Assembly (NCBI GenBank): GCA_012656075.1 | Contig: JAAKBF010000341.1 | Location: forward strand, 1-64,000 | Origin: Phytophthora hibernalis | Lineage: Eukaryota; Oomycota; Peronosporomycetes; Peronosporales; Peronosporaceae | Direction: 5' to 3' | DNA: 64,000 nt | Part shown: positions 9,744-22,130 of the stretch, piece by piece | Layout of the letters: each line of letters begins with the position of its first letter | Numbering within the stretch: the stretch's first letter is position 1 | Translations under genes and position numbers: made by a program | The notes under the pieces: generated by a model | The model's input: only the letters and a program-made list of their open reading frames with translations | Database searches by the model: none | What the model was told of the DNA's origin: nothing

Positions 9744-12259
9744 ACTCAGAAAGCGTGCAGTTTTCTACTTGGCATGCAACAATGTTTGAGGCCACATGTA
9801 AGCGAACTGGGTAGGTACTTGTTTGCTTTTGATGGTATCATAGGCAGTATTATATATGAACCAACATCATAATAAATCTGCTATTTCACTCAGTTGTGGG
9901 GCTCAAAGCTTGATGTATTGACACTGCCTCCTGCACGGGCGAGGCGAGGAGGGTTAACTTAATCATAGGTTCTTGTACATGTAGACTTGTTGGGTCGATG
10001 ACCAAAGGTAGAATGAGCAGACTGTGGGCGCACGCCGGCAGTCTTCGCCTTCTTGCTCCCGATGCGATGACTGGTGCTCAGCGACGGTTGTGGTAAATGA
10101 GTCTTACGAGTCGAACCCTCACCCAACCGCGTAAAAATTTACTTCAGTACACGGCTTTTTCATGCTTATTTCTTCTAGGGGTTTACTGTACAGCTCGGCT
10201 GGTTTGATTGGATAACCAAAAACTACATTTCTAGGAGAACCTACAAACCTTCCTAGAACTGAAAACTAAATTTGAGCAATATAATAATATTATAGAATAG
10301 TGAGAGACAAATCGCATATTATGTTATTTGATCGTTTCCTAATCGACAAAGCCGCGCCGAAATTCGGGCGAAAAACACAACACCGAAAAAACAGGCGCAT
10401 TTAGTCTAATATTAATAGCTCAGGATTCGGGATTGTAGGTTGATTACTTGGTAGCGCGTAACACGTCCTTCAATTCAATTGTCATAGACACGACTGGCAG
10501 CGGTTGCTTCGCGTGAAGGAATGGCAATTTAGGGGGTTGTGTATACCGATAGGAAAATGAACACAGAGTACGCTAGACCTACCGTATATAGGCTATATGA
10601 CACGTTCTTGGCGCATTTTCTGCAGAATCTGCTTGTGTCACGTAACCGCTAGTAGGCAAACATGCTATAGCTATCTTCCCCTTCGGGTCAATAAACTTTC
10701 ACTGTCAATTCACAAGATTCAGCCTACGGACGCTGGAAACACTGGGTAACTGTCCAGGTGCGAGGCTGAGCGTCGTCACCAGCCTAATCTGGCCCGCAAC
10801 CCTTGAGGTTTCTTGGGATAGGCACGTTGAGGAATGAGCAGTTTGGCGACCACAGCTCGGGTAAGCCGCAGCTTGCTCTCCGCATGAAATGTGAAGCGGG
10901 CACATGCACGTCGCCCAGCACTAGCCATAAGACCGCGCGGTACGTCTGCGCATGCTCCCCTCGGTCAAGGCGCCAACAGTAGGCACCGCAGCCCCACGTT
11001 CTTTCTCCGCGGTCCTCTTCAACCTATTGACTTAGCCCACCTCGTGCCCTCCTGGCTATTCAGCTTACCTTACGTGTTTTGCGTTGGTCTGGCTTCGTCT
11101 TCAAACCAACAACCTCGTCCGTCGCTTATTATTCGTGTTAGTCTCAACTTAGCACTTCGCTACCAAATCTTGACTGAGGTTGAGCCGCAGGCCGTGCGCT
11201 CAGTGCCCTTCGTATCCTCGAAGTCTTCACACTAGGTCTAACTACAGAGTCACCTTCTCTTCCTATCGTTGCTCCTTCCGGGTGCTTCCCCCTCTATCGC
11301 CCGCCTTGCGATTTTCTGTCGTCGCCATCCGGCAACCTCAACCCGCCGGGTACCTCCAGCAATCGGTGGCCGGAGCCCACTGGATCGCCGCTGTCACCAA
11401 CTCGTCTCCGCCGCCAAGCTTCGTCACCGTCTCCGCCGTCCGCTAGTCGCTCGTCAAATCAATCGTAACCGTCTCCGCCGTTCGTCGTTCAGCTGCTCCT
11501 TTCTTGGACCAGGGATTCGGTGCCCAACTACAATGCACTCGGTTTTCCCTGTATCCCCTACATTTTATGACGGGACGAGGTAATTTATTAGTTTCTGTAG
11601 GATATTATACGGGTCGTCCTAATACCTGTATGACGTCATGAAGCGTCTATCGCAACGGACTTGAAGGTACCGGTATTTTAAAAAAATACCTTCAACTTGT
11701 GGAGAACCTTCGTGCAACATACATGTGAGCTATTTGGGCTGGGTCCCAGTCACAGTTCCCAGCATCAAGGGCGACGCATTCAAACTCCCCGGGCGAGCGC
11801 ATACATTGTGCTGTTTCCACTCGGCATGGATCCTTGCGGCTGGAACTGCTTGAACACACACACACAGCTTCCTTGCAATGCACCCCCCACAAGCGCGAAT
11901 CGGGGACTCAATCCGTGGCCAGGCGGTGCTCCTTCTACTGCGTCAAGTGGGTCTCCAGCAAATACACGGACAGCTCACTCATATAGAGTCTCTGTGATCA
12001 CAAAGGCTCTCGATGCCGTGTTTCACTTTTCGTCAAATAATGAATGAAGAGACGTCGTTGTCAATTTATCGATCGCGAAGTCTAGTGGAACTGACGAAAC
12101 ACAATATCGGGATCCCTATTCACTCATTCTTTAGTACCAAAGTGGTGTGTTGCCTACTTTACGTTGGTAAAATAAAATCGAAATCAACACTCATCAACTC
12201 CCATCAGAGAATCGGCCAATCACTGGAAAGATCGGATTGACGAGGCCAGATTCTGCGGA
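9744..12259. other. Long intergenic stretch, no gene recognised
   Basis: AT-rich 9,800-10,700, with a poor match at about 10,560-10,660 to sequence near 730-860. A GC-richer part (10,890-11,580) holds overlapping Arg/Ser/Pro-rich open frames of about 100 residues with no recognised domain. It could be the remnant of an old gene or LTR, but I find no paired terminal repeat. A further frame at 11,697-12,047 is also unsupported. Confidence 0.4.
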
Positions 12260-12273
12260 TCATTCGACATTTC
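12260..12273 (+). promoter_or_regulatory. Inr/FPR-like core promoter of the cytochrome b561 gene
   Basis: TCATTCGACATTTC lies 37 bases before the ATG at 12311 and fits the oomycete Inr+FPR consensus. Confidence 0.55.
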
Positions 12274-12310
12274 GTTCAGAGACCACCAGAACGGTCGAAA
12301 CTGGTTTAAC

Positions 12311-13419
12311 ATGGCGCTCTTTACGCGCGTTCTCGCCCACGTAAGCGCCGCAATCGATAACCTTCTACTGCAGGAGGATGTTACGAGTGGAACGCAGTGC
12401 TTTGCGCTGTTAACCGCCAAGATTTGGTGACAAAACACTAAAAATGAGATATCTCACCTTGGGTCGTAATGTACTTTGCAGACTCTACCGGCTCTGGTTG
12501 TGGTACTCGTGGGCTACTGGATGGGCAGTGGACTCGCCGCATACTCTGTCAAGGATGGGGTGGTGATTGAGACGAAGACGGGCGGGTTTTCGTGGAGTCA
12601 CGGGGACGGTCGGGTGTTCAACTGGCACCCGCTGCTCATGAGCTTCGGCTTCGTGTTTTGCTCCATTCAAGCGGCACTAGCCTACATTTCTCTGCCATTT
12701 AGTCATGCAGTGAACAAGGTAAGAGAGAAAAAAGAGTAGAGGAGCTGTCTTTTGATGTTTTTGGTGTTTTTGCTGCAGAGAATTCATTTGTCGCTCCATG
12801 CTCTGGGCTTCCTGAGTGCGGTGGTGGGGACTGTTGCAGTATTCCGGTTCCACAATGAGCACGGCATCACGAACCTCTACAGTCTCCACAGTTGGTTGGG
12901 ACTGAGTGTCTTGATCCTGTTCGGAGCACACGTACGTTGTTGTGTTTTAGTCAGGGTGGTGGATGCTGATTGTTGGTGCTTTTGTAGTGGCTGGGGAGCT
13001 TTGTTGTGTTCTTCTACCCTGGAGCGGAGAAGGATACTCGAGCGTTCATCGCTCCTTACCACGTCGCCCTTGGGCTGTCGATCATTGGCCTTGTGGTCGC
13101 GACTGTGGAGGCGGGTATTCTGGAGAAGCTCGCGTTCAACGGCAGTTGCAACGTGAATGGCGAACTGAACGGAGAGGCCGTCAAGGGTTATATGGCTCCG
13201 GACTGTGTGATTGGGAACGTCATTGGATTGCTCGTGGCGCTGACGCTGCCTGCACTGGTTGTCGCGATCTGGACCTCGAAGCGCAACGAGACACCGAAGA
13301 CGGTAGGGGACGAGGCCACCCGTTGCTGGGCAGCTCGGGTGACGAGAGGACGGAGATGTCGGTCTAGCGAATCGAGAACCCCGCGAAGGATGTCGAAGCT
13401 GGCGAGTACCTGGCATTGA
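12311..13419 (+). CDS. Cytochrome b561-family transmembrane ferrireductase, four exons
   Basis: Exons are 12311-12340, 12482-12718, 12779-12931 and 12988 to the stop at 13417-13419. All introns are GT-AG (141, 60 and 56 bases) and all junctions are in phase. The product of about 283 residues has a first helix after a 10-residue N-terminus, then HPLLMSFGFVF, HLSLHALGF, LYSLHSWLG and PYHVALGL. These carry the four histidines that hold two b hemes in eukaryotic b561 proteins. Such proteins pass electrons from ascorbate across a membrane, reducing ferric iron or monodehydroascorbate. A further helix (VIGLLVALTLPALVVAI) precedes the tail. The last ~30 residues may be out of frame: a one-base shift near 13,315 would end at a TAG at 13365-13367 with a more acidic tail (PLLGSSGDERTEMSV). 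Membrane location (plasma membrane or vacuole) is inferred. Confidence 0.85.
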
Positions 13420-13669
13420 TTGCATTAACCTCAAACAGCGTGATATTTTGTCGCATTTCAAAGCTTAGGTATCATTTTCGCATCACCTTTGATAAGCAAG
13501 CCTGTTCACCCGAAGTGAATGCCGTAGTCTACACCTGCTTCATTTCAATAAAACGAATCAGTTTGCTTATAGTAAAGGTTAACACACGAGTGCTAGCACT
13601 TACCATAATGCATTAGCGGCATGTGCAGAATGTAAACAGTCCATACCAATAAGTGACCTTGGACGGTAC
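13420..13669. other. 3' region between convergent genes
   Basis: About 250 AT-rich bases between the b561 stop and the end of the membrane-protein gene on the other strand; they should hold both 3' UTRs. Confidence 0.4.
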
Positions 13670-15351
13670 TCATTTGAGTCTCCAGGACAAATGCAAGTTG
13701 ATACAGCGGGAGATTCCAAATTTCTGTCGGAGAAGCAACAACAGACCAACAAATCCTGCGAATTCAACCGCTCCAAACATCATGATGTTCATCACGTCTT
13801 GATGCAGCTTCTCGGGGTTCGATGACGCTGTTTGTGGATAATATGCTGCTACTGGTAGATGACACAAAATCGGTAGATATATCGCGTACAGCATTGGCAA
13901 TATGCACTCAATGTACTCGGCCGTGAGCAGGTATTCCGAATGAAAAGAGCCTGGAGTGCTTCCCAAACGGCTTCCTCTGTTGCAGCAGGAGACAAGGTAG
14001 GTCGCAGCATATCAGCTGAAAGAGCTGTGCCTGAGTTCATCAGCGCTAGAAGTTTTCCAGGAGTAGATGTCTTCCTTGGTAACCTTACTTCTTTACAGAG
14101 AGTTCCAGACTGAAGTGCTGAGGTTGGATTGATCGGAGATCCTTGGGTCGGTTTGGTCTCAGTCAGTTGGTGAATTGTCGGGCCCAATGTATGTATCCGC
14201 AACGTGGAATAAACTCGAGTGTTACGTCCGTTTTTGAGATTGCATTTATGAACATAATGCTTTCATCCGATAGTGGCAGAGGGAACGGGGCATGTACTCG
14301 AACATTGGAGCCACGTGATAATATTGCTGGGTCTGCAAACAATCTACGAATCAATCCTGGTAATTCCTCGATGTAGTTCACTGCAGCTGATGATCCATTG
14401 GCTTTACGATCTTGGCTTGATGAAAAATGTCGCGAAGAGCAACAATCACGTGGAGGCTGTCCGAGGCAATGATGAGCAGCGTCGTCAATGTTGATTTGGA
14501 TATCTGCATACAGATTGAAACGTAGAAGACGTTGAAGACGTCCACGGAGAAAACACAATCGGTCCGACGTATTCATGGAGCCCTTCAGCGGCGTTTGCAA
14601 TGATATGTTTCGTGCAATGCTTGAAAATGGGCATCACAACCACGAAGGCAGTTTGCTGGAGACCTGAAAGTTGGTAGAAGATTGCGGTCAAGAACGGGTA
14701 CACCATTGCTACAAGTCCCTGAGCGAATATAATCGTAACTTGTGACTTAAGCTGTCGACGGAGACTTGGCGACTCGGAAGAAGACGTGGTCCAATATTCA
14801 TCAGCGTGAAGCTCGAGATGAGGACCAGATATGGGCCGACAAGAACTATATACCCAAACGGAATTGGAAAGCGCCACAGGGCACCAATAGTGATCGCTAG
14901 CGATAGATCCACTACAGAAGTCCCCACAGAAATGGCTATAGCTCCAACATTCGTAATGATCCCGGGCAAAATTACTTCTCGGACTTGCGCAGTGACACCA
15001 ACAGAAACAGCAACGAGCAAGGAACCACCTAATCCAAAACGCATAATTCGCTTGCCAACCATCGGCTGGAGGTTTTAGTGGAGTGCAATCGATCAAAAGC
15101 GCCACCACGATGGCTGGGATCGGTGTCAGGATGCAAACTGCGGCGACACGAGTGATTGACGTTCGCTGACAGTAGTCTCGAAAAGCAAGTAGCCGCTCGA
15201 CTGAGTACTCACTTCGGTGTCCGATATGACTTCGATGCCAGAGGTTCGCCGCCTTGCGGTATATTGCAGCAAACATATTCGTGTTGATCTGTTGTTCTTG
15301 GTCATGACGTGCAGCTGGCTGAACCCTCATCGAACGATAAATGTCTATCAC
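13670..15351 (-). pseudogene. Oomycete-type multi-pass membrane protein, broken by several frameshifts
   Basis: Fragments in order on the minus strand read as one large membrane protein. Near 15,200 lies YSVERLLAFRDYCQRTSITR, followed by a helix (VAAVCILTPIPAIVVALLI). At 14,709-15,062, in another frame, is a series of hydrophobic segments (LLVAVSVGVTAQVREVILPG, IAISVGTSVVDLSLAITIGA, YIVLVGPYLVLISSFTL). At about 14,490-14,750 come FLTAIFYQLSGLQQTAFVVV and FKHCTKHIIANA. The C-terminal part at 13,670-13,966 has EYIECILPMLYAIYLPILCH, AYYPQTAS and FAGFVGLLLLLRQKFGIS. The pattern matches a large oomycete-restricted family of uncharacterised multi-span proteins that I recall from Phytophthora genomes; no function is known to me. 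At least four frame changes occur, including a hydrophilic loop at 13,970-14,500 that I could not phase reliably. Start and end are approximate. Confidence 0.5.
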
Positions 15352-15507
15352 GTTGCAAGAAAAGCATGTCCTCTGGCAATTACCCCGTTGCTCAACAATA
15401 GCTGGCTAAGTTTGGATGCTTTAGTAGGAGAAGTTCTGAGCATATGCAAAACGGCAAAACGAAGATAGAGGCCGCTTTCACATTTCAAGTTGTTGTGCTC
15501 CAAATAA

Positions 15508-18104
15508 TTACGTTGGGTTAATGAGCGAATTGACGCTTCGAAGTAGCTGTGGAAGCACTAAACGCTCTTGCTGATTACTCCACAGATCGGACCTCTCTTC
15601 TTCTTGATCGTCTTCGTTTGGCTCGCCTATTTTGCTGATTCCTCTCTCGGTGCCCGGCTGGCTGATCGTACCCAATACTTCTTCGATAGTGCGACGTAGA
15701 TTCATTGCATCAGGAGTAAAATTGGCCGCTCCCTCACTAGTTGTCGACGAAATGTCCTTGGACAGTAGCAGGTTGTATAGTGCTTTGCTAGCGATAAGTG
15801 TCATCTCCAAGTCCTCGCCAGCAGCACACTCGACTATCCCAATCAGCAGTGTGCGGACATCAACTGCATCGTCGTCAACAGCGGGTCGAGCTGATAGTAA
15901 TGTTTGACGCGTGCTATGATCAAGGGCAGCGTTCATCAAGACACCACAAACCGTGTACACGACCTCGCGATTACTGTGATCTAGCAGGACGACAAGGCAG
16001 TCCAGAACTTTCAGCTCCCCATATACGCTAGCACGTCTTTGAATCGCGACAAGTTTCCGAACGCTCTAGCCGCTTCAACGACGGCTTCTTCGTTTCTGTC
16101 CAGGAGGATTCGTGATAGACGTTGTGTGATGGCAACGCGGTTGCTTTCAATGAAGCAGTAGTCGCTACTTTGGACTGAAGTTTTGACATCACTTTCGATG
16201 CATTGCTATAGTACGAGACGTTTGTGATGCAGCTTACGGTGTTCAGCATGAGCTCTTCATCTCCCACACCTTGAGCGACTTCCAGAATTTCCAGCAAGGT
16301 ATCAAGCCTTCGTTCTCATTGACTTGAGCACCCACATCTGCGTTAATTGCTAGGTTGGCAATAACTCGGACGAGTTTGATCAAAACTTCCATCGCCTGTT
16401 CAGCGTCAGAAGCACGACGTCGCTCGTCATCATCGGTGATTTCATTGTTATTTCGAGCGTCAGTGTAGCGAGCCCCATAAAATTGTAGGACTTCCAGCAA
16501 AGGGTGATACCTGAAGTTCATTGCAACCAAACGCCGGTTGTGGTCGTTGCCGGCACATAAATTCCCCAACACGAAAAGACTCGGATGAAGAGTAAATCTT
16601 GGAAGCGCATGTCGGAGCGCTGTTGATCCACAAGTGAAAGCCACGAATTTTGGCGGTGATCAATGAGAGTCATGAGATTTTCCATATTGGTGGAGCTCTG
16701 GTTAATTTGAGCCCGCGGTCGTTCGTGCAGCGTGAGTTTGCTGAGAATGCGCGAGATATTCACCATCAGCTCTTGGTGCGCTATAAACGCAGGGATTATG
16801 CCGCATAACCGCAGAGGGATGCGAGCTTCGAGAAACTGCTTGTGATTGCTTTCGAGATGGATAAATTGCGCAGAATACCAGTGGTTTGAATCAGGAATTG
16901 CGCAATTTCCTTGCTTCTCGATGCATCTTCAGCACGCCACAGCATTGTCTCGCTGAGAATTGCAATTGCACGGTTCGAAGCCAGCAAGCGAGCCATCTTG
17001 TCGTCTGCATTCGAAATGTTTTTCAGTGTTCCCGCGCGTAAATCAGCATTTTCATGGGTATATTCTGCTGTTCTGCCGAGAGGCATATTGTAGTGTCATC
17101 GTTCTTCGCGATCTTCTCATCGTGGTGCCCAGAAGTCTCAGCAATTGCGTGGAGGATGGCCTCGACGTAGCGCACATTGCAAAAATAGCTATCATTGTCG
17201 CTGTCCTTGCTGAGAACAAAGAGTGTCTTCCCAAGTTTGATGATTAGGGCATTCATGCTTTCGCGATCATTTCTAGTAGCGCCATACAAAGCGAAAAGCG
17301 CGGGAACCAGTTCAAGTACGCAAGCTGCGTTCGTAGCCCACTTTTCAAGCACCACGCTAGAAAGGTTATCAAGAGTTTGAAACGAAGCTGGTTGGTTTTC
17401 GTATCTTGTGGCTCTTTCATCGCTTGCGGTTTGCTTCCAGCTTGCAGGAACGAGCTCAGACCAGCGAAGTTGTCTACCAGATCGCGCAGATGGTCAACAC
17501 CAGCCATAAAGTCCGACGATTCTGCTTGACAAAGTAATTCTTGGATGCAGCGATCGATTTCGCTGTAAGATTGTAGAAGTTCATCCTAGGTGAACAGAAA
17601 AAATGAGATCAGGTCGAATACGCAACGCTAGCAGAAATTACAAACTTACGTTTGAAGGGAGCGTAAGGAGGCCTCCGGGTCGAACTTCGTCTCCTGAATA
17701 TCATTTTCTGCAATCGACAACTCGTCGTCGGACTCGTCATCCGACAAAATTGGGGCATGTACCAACTTGAGGCTGTTTGACGACGAAGCCACCGCCAACG
17801 TCTTCGCTTCATTTGGTTGTGGTATCGTCGGAGGTCACTTTTTGAGACCGCTTGGTCTTGGTGGTAGTTTGGTTGGTTTCGGTACTGAAGGTGGTAACTT
17901 GGGATGTGCTTGCTCTTGCGTCATTTGCTTCAACTCCATCACTGTGTACGACGAGCTCGGACGAGATCCTGGACGATAGTCATCTCCCTGAAAAAGTGGG
18001 CGAGATGAGGTCTGCGGTGTATACGGACGGGAAGGGGCTTTCAACGATGCTCGAGCTTGGGATAAAACGTGGGAAATTCCTCCCCGAGCGATGCACGCGT
18101 CCAT
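15508..18104 (-). pseudogene. ARMC2-like armadillo-repeat protein (flagellar assembly), frameshifted
   Basis: ATG at 18104 starts an N-terminus with a short helix (ISHVLSQARASL) followed by RPYTPQTSSRPLF, like the RPFTP motif near the N-terminus of ARMC2. A 64-base GT-AG intron lies at 17586-17649. Downstream come armadillo repeats, with typical helices such as GILRNLSISKAI (about 16,850), LIKLVRVIANLAINADVG (about 16,340-16,390), EELMLNTVSCITNVSYYSN (about 16,200-16,260) and AARAFGNLSRFKDVLAYMG (about 16,020-16,070). The C-terminus is at 15,508. ARMC2 helps deliver radial spokes to the axoneme, so the product would serve zoospore flagella (family knowledge). The coding frame changes at least six times (frames ending at 17507, 17355, 17086, 16766, 16644, 16297 and 15960 differ), usually with overlap and no splice sites. 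This is either gene decay, as expected in a non-zoosporic lineage, or accumulated indel errors. Confidence 0.7.
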
Positions 18105-18972
18105 CTTTGCGTTCTTGTGACTTTTGTGTAGGTGGCGGCGAGTCGCGCGTTGCAGTGCATCGAAAATAGCGTCGCTTCGTGCGCAAAATTAAGCTGAACA
18201 TGTTTGGTCGCATGAATCACCCTGCCTCAACTCAATCGGCCGTATTGAAGTGGTAGACTGTGCTTTACTTTAAGTAATACTTCGAAGTTTTTCACGGTTG
18301 TAAACCGAAAACAAATTACTACAGTAACATGTAAACGCAAACGCACTAAACTGTTTACAATTCCATGGTTTATTGCTTTGGCCCGGAAGAGGCGACGCTA
18401 AGATAAGGGTGGTAAGAGCTCTTCCTGGAAACGATCAGAACCAACCAAACTGCAGCAAAATATATGGCAGTTCCCTCATCCAGGGCTTTACGTAGAACTT
18501 AACCTCGCTACTGTCACTGACGTAGATCAAACACAAAACGAGGTTGAAATTCGTCGGAGCTGCAATCACACATTCAATCACTTGACGTGGATTTATTAGA
18601 CACCAACGAATCAACAGTAAGGGGCGTTTGCAAATGTCTGACCATGCATGCTAAGCCAACTTCTGCCATGCGAGCTGCTTCAAGAGAAATCAGAGATAAC
18701 CTGTCTAACTCTAGAACGTGTTATCACATTTGCTACTGAAAATACACTGGTTTGCAAAGACTGCTAAGCTTAGCACTAGTACCGTGCGGATGCTACCTGC
18801 CCTCTGGTCGAGGAAACAAAAGCAAACGCTGAAGTAAGAAAAGTAATTCCGTCTTCAATTGAGAAATAGATCGCAGTCCCCTAGATCTACGGAAGGTAGG
18901 CCGCGGAGTAATACTTCGAGTACGCAGCAGTCAGCATCCCCTTCATCTCGTCAGTAAGATCCGCAGCTTCAT
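18105..18972. other. Intergenic, 5' flank of the ARMC2-like gene
   Basis: No gene is seen. The first 110 bases next to 18104 should hold the promoter and 5' UTR of the minus-strand gene; no clear Inr match was found. Confidence 0.35.
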
Positions 18973-19378
18973 CTACCATTTTTTGAAATTTACTGGGCCC
19001 ATCGCTTTCTGGTAGTTCGCGAATTGACCCTGGAGCAACGGCTCGACCTTGTCATAGATAGCTTTGATAGTGCTGACATCTTGGACTTCACGCAGAATCT
19101 TCTGCATCTCGTCCGTGTTGTTCTTCGCATATGCGAGAGCAAACTTCGCCATAATCGCCTTAGTCGTGAACCAGCCTCTTTCTTCCTCTTCGTCGTCTTT
19201 GACAACCTTGTGTTTCCTCAGAAATCGGCGGTTGTTTCTGATGCTTTCGTGGACGTTGATCGAATCCACAGCATTGGCTGTTCTCGGCTGGGAAAGCGTG
19301 GTACCACTAGCGGCCGAAGCAGCGTCGAGCGTCGAGACGAGTGACCGCCGCCACAAGCAAAAGGTAGCTCAGACGCAT
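18973..19378 (-). pseudogene. RxLR-EER type secreted effector gene with one frameshift
   Basis: The ATG at 19378 (minus strand) opens a signal peptide MRLSYLLLVAAVT, the commonest start of Phytophthora RxLR effectors. An RFLR motif is encoded at 19216-19227 and EEER at 19177-19188. The mature part runs to the stop at 18973-18975 and contains a W..K.....FALAYAKNN helix that could be a short W-type motif. The signal lies in another frame than the RFLR part, with the shift between about 19,360 and 19,320. The distance from ATG to stop is 406 bases, one more than a multiple of three, so a single extra base explains it. Without that base, the gene would be a small standard family member of about 134 residues. 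An Inr/FPR-like promoter precedes it. Host target unknown. Confidence 0.75.
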
Positions 19379-19432
19379 GGATCTCTTGGGTGGGTGCTGT
19401 AGAGATAAACTTGAACGCGTGTGCTGCGGGAT

Positions 19433-19449
19433 GCAAATTGCGAAGTGAG
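19433..19449 (-). promoter_or_regulatory. Inr/FPR-like core promoter of the second RxLR-type gene
   Basis: Read on the minus strand: CTCACTTCGCAATTTGC, an initiator TCAYTYY followed by CAATTT, 55 bases before the ATG at 19378. Confidence 0.55.
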
Positions 19450-20118
19450 TGGAGAGATAAATCACGCAGTAAGCTAAGCTTTGTTATTAATACTTAGATG
19501 CACTTCTTTTGGTGGTTCTCGTAGTCCCAGAGTTACTGTTGGGATCACATGTATGAGAGTGACTAAATCCAGGTGTTTTTGTGAAAGAGGGCCTTTTCTA
19601 CTATAAATATAAAGAGGGGAGAAAGCATCCGCAGGAACAGGATACAGTTGTTCATGTATTAATTAATACCCTCCAGTACAATAAGACACATTCTAACATT
19701 TCAAATCCAGTGAAAAGGAACATGTTCGCGAATTTGTGACCATTTTGCTAACGATTTGCTCTCGTGACAGCTGCCCCAGCTATTCCTTAAATTTCTGTTT
19801 GTAAGCACAGACACTTTATGTGAATTGGAGGGGTATCACCCTTAAATGATTTGCTGTCGCACTGCAGCGAATTTTGCCAAATCTATCAGGACAATTTGCA
19901 GCGGATGTCATGAGCCTTCAAAGCATAGAAATTGGAGCCACCCCCTGAAAACCCTCAGAACGGTGACACAACCCTAAAGAAGCTAGGTGGGACCCTGCTT
20001 GGTCCTGCACACGGATTTTTAAACCACAGGCGTTGTTTCGGAGCTCTTTGGTAACTGTACAAAGCCGGGTCGTTTATTCCATCTGAGATTAAACTGGCGA
20101 TGTGGAGGTAAACTTCAC
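19450..20118. other. Intergenic, no gene recognised
   Basis: AT-rich sequence with no supported gene or repeat. Confidence 0.4.
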
Positions 20119-21450
20119 ATGTACCGGTACTACCGGTACCTTCTAGTATGTACCGGTTTTATTAAAAATAAAACTTTCTTGCGAATAATTACCGTGTTTT
20201 CAGTTCGAGGTCTGAATCCTTTCATTTCTGATACCTTTCGTAATTCTGATACCTTTCGTAATACGATTTGGAAACTTCAGCAAATAGACTTTAAAACCCT
20301 TCTATATTTGATAACCGGATTGATTATTATTATATTTGAACATCTCCGGCAGATCGATCCTCTCATTCATCCGCAGAAGGTTAGGACAAACACCTGTAGA
20401 TATGATATCACTTACAATCGTATTTGAGACGGCTTCAAACGAACTGACCATTTGGAAATTTCGAGATAATCGCCTTTAAGAGCAACGCCTCTAAATATCC
20501 TTTATTTTCGTACCTAACCGAAAATATAAAATATTAATGTACCTTTCACTCTCCTGTGCGAGTGGTTTTACAAGGGCTTTCAAATAAAATACGAATCGAA
20601 AAAATTGAGGCGATATTGCCTTCATACCAGTCCAACATGTACCCCCATTTTTGAGGGCCTGAAAAAGGAGATACTTTTTCAGAGGCCCTCGTGCAACAGT
20701 ATTCCATAATTCGATGCAACCAAGGGCTCAATAGATGCACAAGACACACGACTTTCCAATGGTGTACTTAAATCGCGATTCGTACTTAGGTTCTTAAGCA
20801 GCATTTTGTTTGACGCCGTCTCATTTTACCTGCAGCAGATGATTTATCCAGACCGTTTGAGCAACATTTTGGAGATTTTTCTTCGAGCAACACATGACTA
20901 TAATACCGAACACCAGTGGCGTGTGGATTATTCCGTACGTTTGGAATGAACTACAGATATTGAAGCGCGTGCCCAGTAAATAGAAAAATGATGACGCCAC
21001 GTTATTTTGGTTATTGTCCGGCATTCATGCAGTGTACATGTACAGTAGGTGTAGTAAGAATATGCGTGCGTCGTTGTATTGCCGACTTATCTTCTCACTT
21101 TCATGCAAGGATTCGTACAAAATCAACAATATGTATAGTTACAATTAGCAACGTTTAAAAAATAGAAGCGAAGTGATGCAAGATCGACGAATTTAGGATT
21201 TCTTCAACACTCCTTCAACTAACATATTGCTAATACTTCGAAGTATAGCTTATTTTTCGTCTTCATTTGAGTATCGTTCCTATCAGTATCTCAAAAATGG
21301 CGTACATGAATATGAAGTGAATTTTGTACGACGAATTCCAATCCATTTTTCTATAAATACACTCACTTTGAAACTTAGTATGCTGAGCTCAAAAGTAAAA
21401 TCCAAAGCGTTCCGTGCTAAGTCGCGGCTTTGCCTATTTTTACCAAAGCG
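20119..21450 (+). repeat. Dispersed non-coding repeat, copy A
   Basis: Blocks of this stretch recur in the same order at 36,700-38,000 and, inverted, at 63,040-64,000. Examples are CTGATACCTTTCGTAATACG, GAAGCGCGTGCCCAGTAAAT, CGACTTATCTTCTCACTTTC and GTCGCGGCTTT. Copy A carries about 390 bases (20,430-20,820) that copy B lacks, and lacks the ~340-base segment around the MITE of copy B. I see no coding potential, LTR or terminal inverted repeat, so the class is unknown; remains of a large non-coding element are likely. Confidence 0.65.
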
Positions 21451-21480
21451 TTATTTATCGCTTCGAAGTAGTTTTTAAAG

Positions 21481-22130
21481 TACTATTAGAGAACTGTAGT
21501 TTCTGGAGCAATTTGAAGGTTTTGGACTTAAATCTCGTGCTTAAGAACTAAAGTTCACAATTGGTCGACTTCACTGTAAGATCCTGATAGCTCCTTTTTT
21601 AAAGTAAAACTGTTATTACCGATTTTATTCACGAATTTACTCTGCTTGACACAACACTTCAATAGTAGCTGCTCTCTATGGGCATGTTTTGTTTGTGTCG
21701 AATTACATCTAACCCTATAAAATAATCCCGAAGCGTGGATTCGAAACGAGGAAGCAATATATGTATATCTACGTTAGGGATTTGTATGAGCGGAGCTCGG
21801 CCTTGTGCTCGAACAACATTTTGGCGTTGTTTGTGTTATTTTTAGACATGTTTGGATACATTTTTAGACAAACGTTTAACGATTTTTTTGTCGGATGAGT
21901 AATTTTTCTTCAGTATTTTCAATTCATACTTCGAAGTACCAAATAGTACGCCGTGCTACTACTTTTAGTATGACCTCGAACTTTTGATATGACCGCTTAC
22001 CTTGCACCTCCTTTTGCCGTGCTACAGGATGAAAAGGATACGTTTTTGATTTGCCAAATTGGTGTTGTTTCAGGAAATAAGTACCGTACTACTTTAATAA
22101 TAAGAGAACTGTAGTTTCTGGAGCAATTCA
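21481..22130. repeat. Short direct repeat pair around AT-rich DNA
   Basis: AGAGAACTGTAGTTTCTGGA plus GCAATT occurs at 21,488-21,513 and again at 22,104-22,129, in the same orientation about 616 bases apart. The intervening DNA has no gene. It may mark an old duplication or a small element. Confidence 0.4.

Noticed and set aside
10891..11583. GC-richer open frames as a gene or LTR retrotransposon remnant
   Set aside because: Low-complexity Arg/Ser/Pro-rich reading in overlapping frames, no domain, no paired long terminal repeat.
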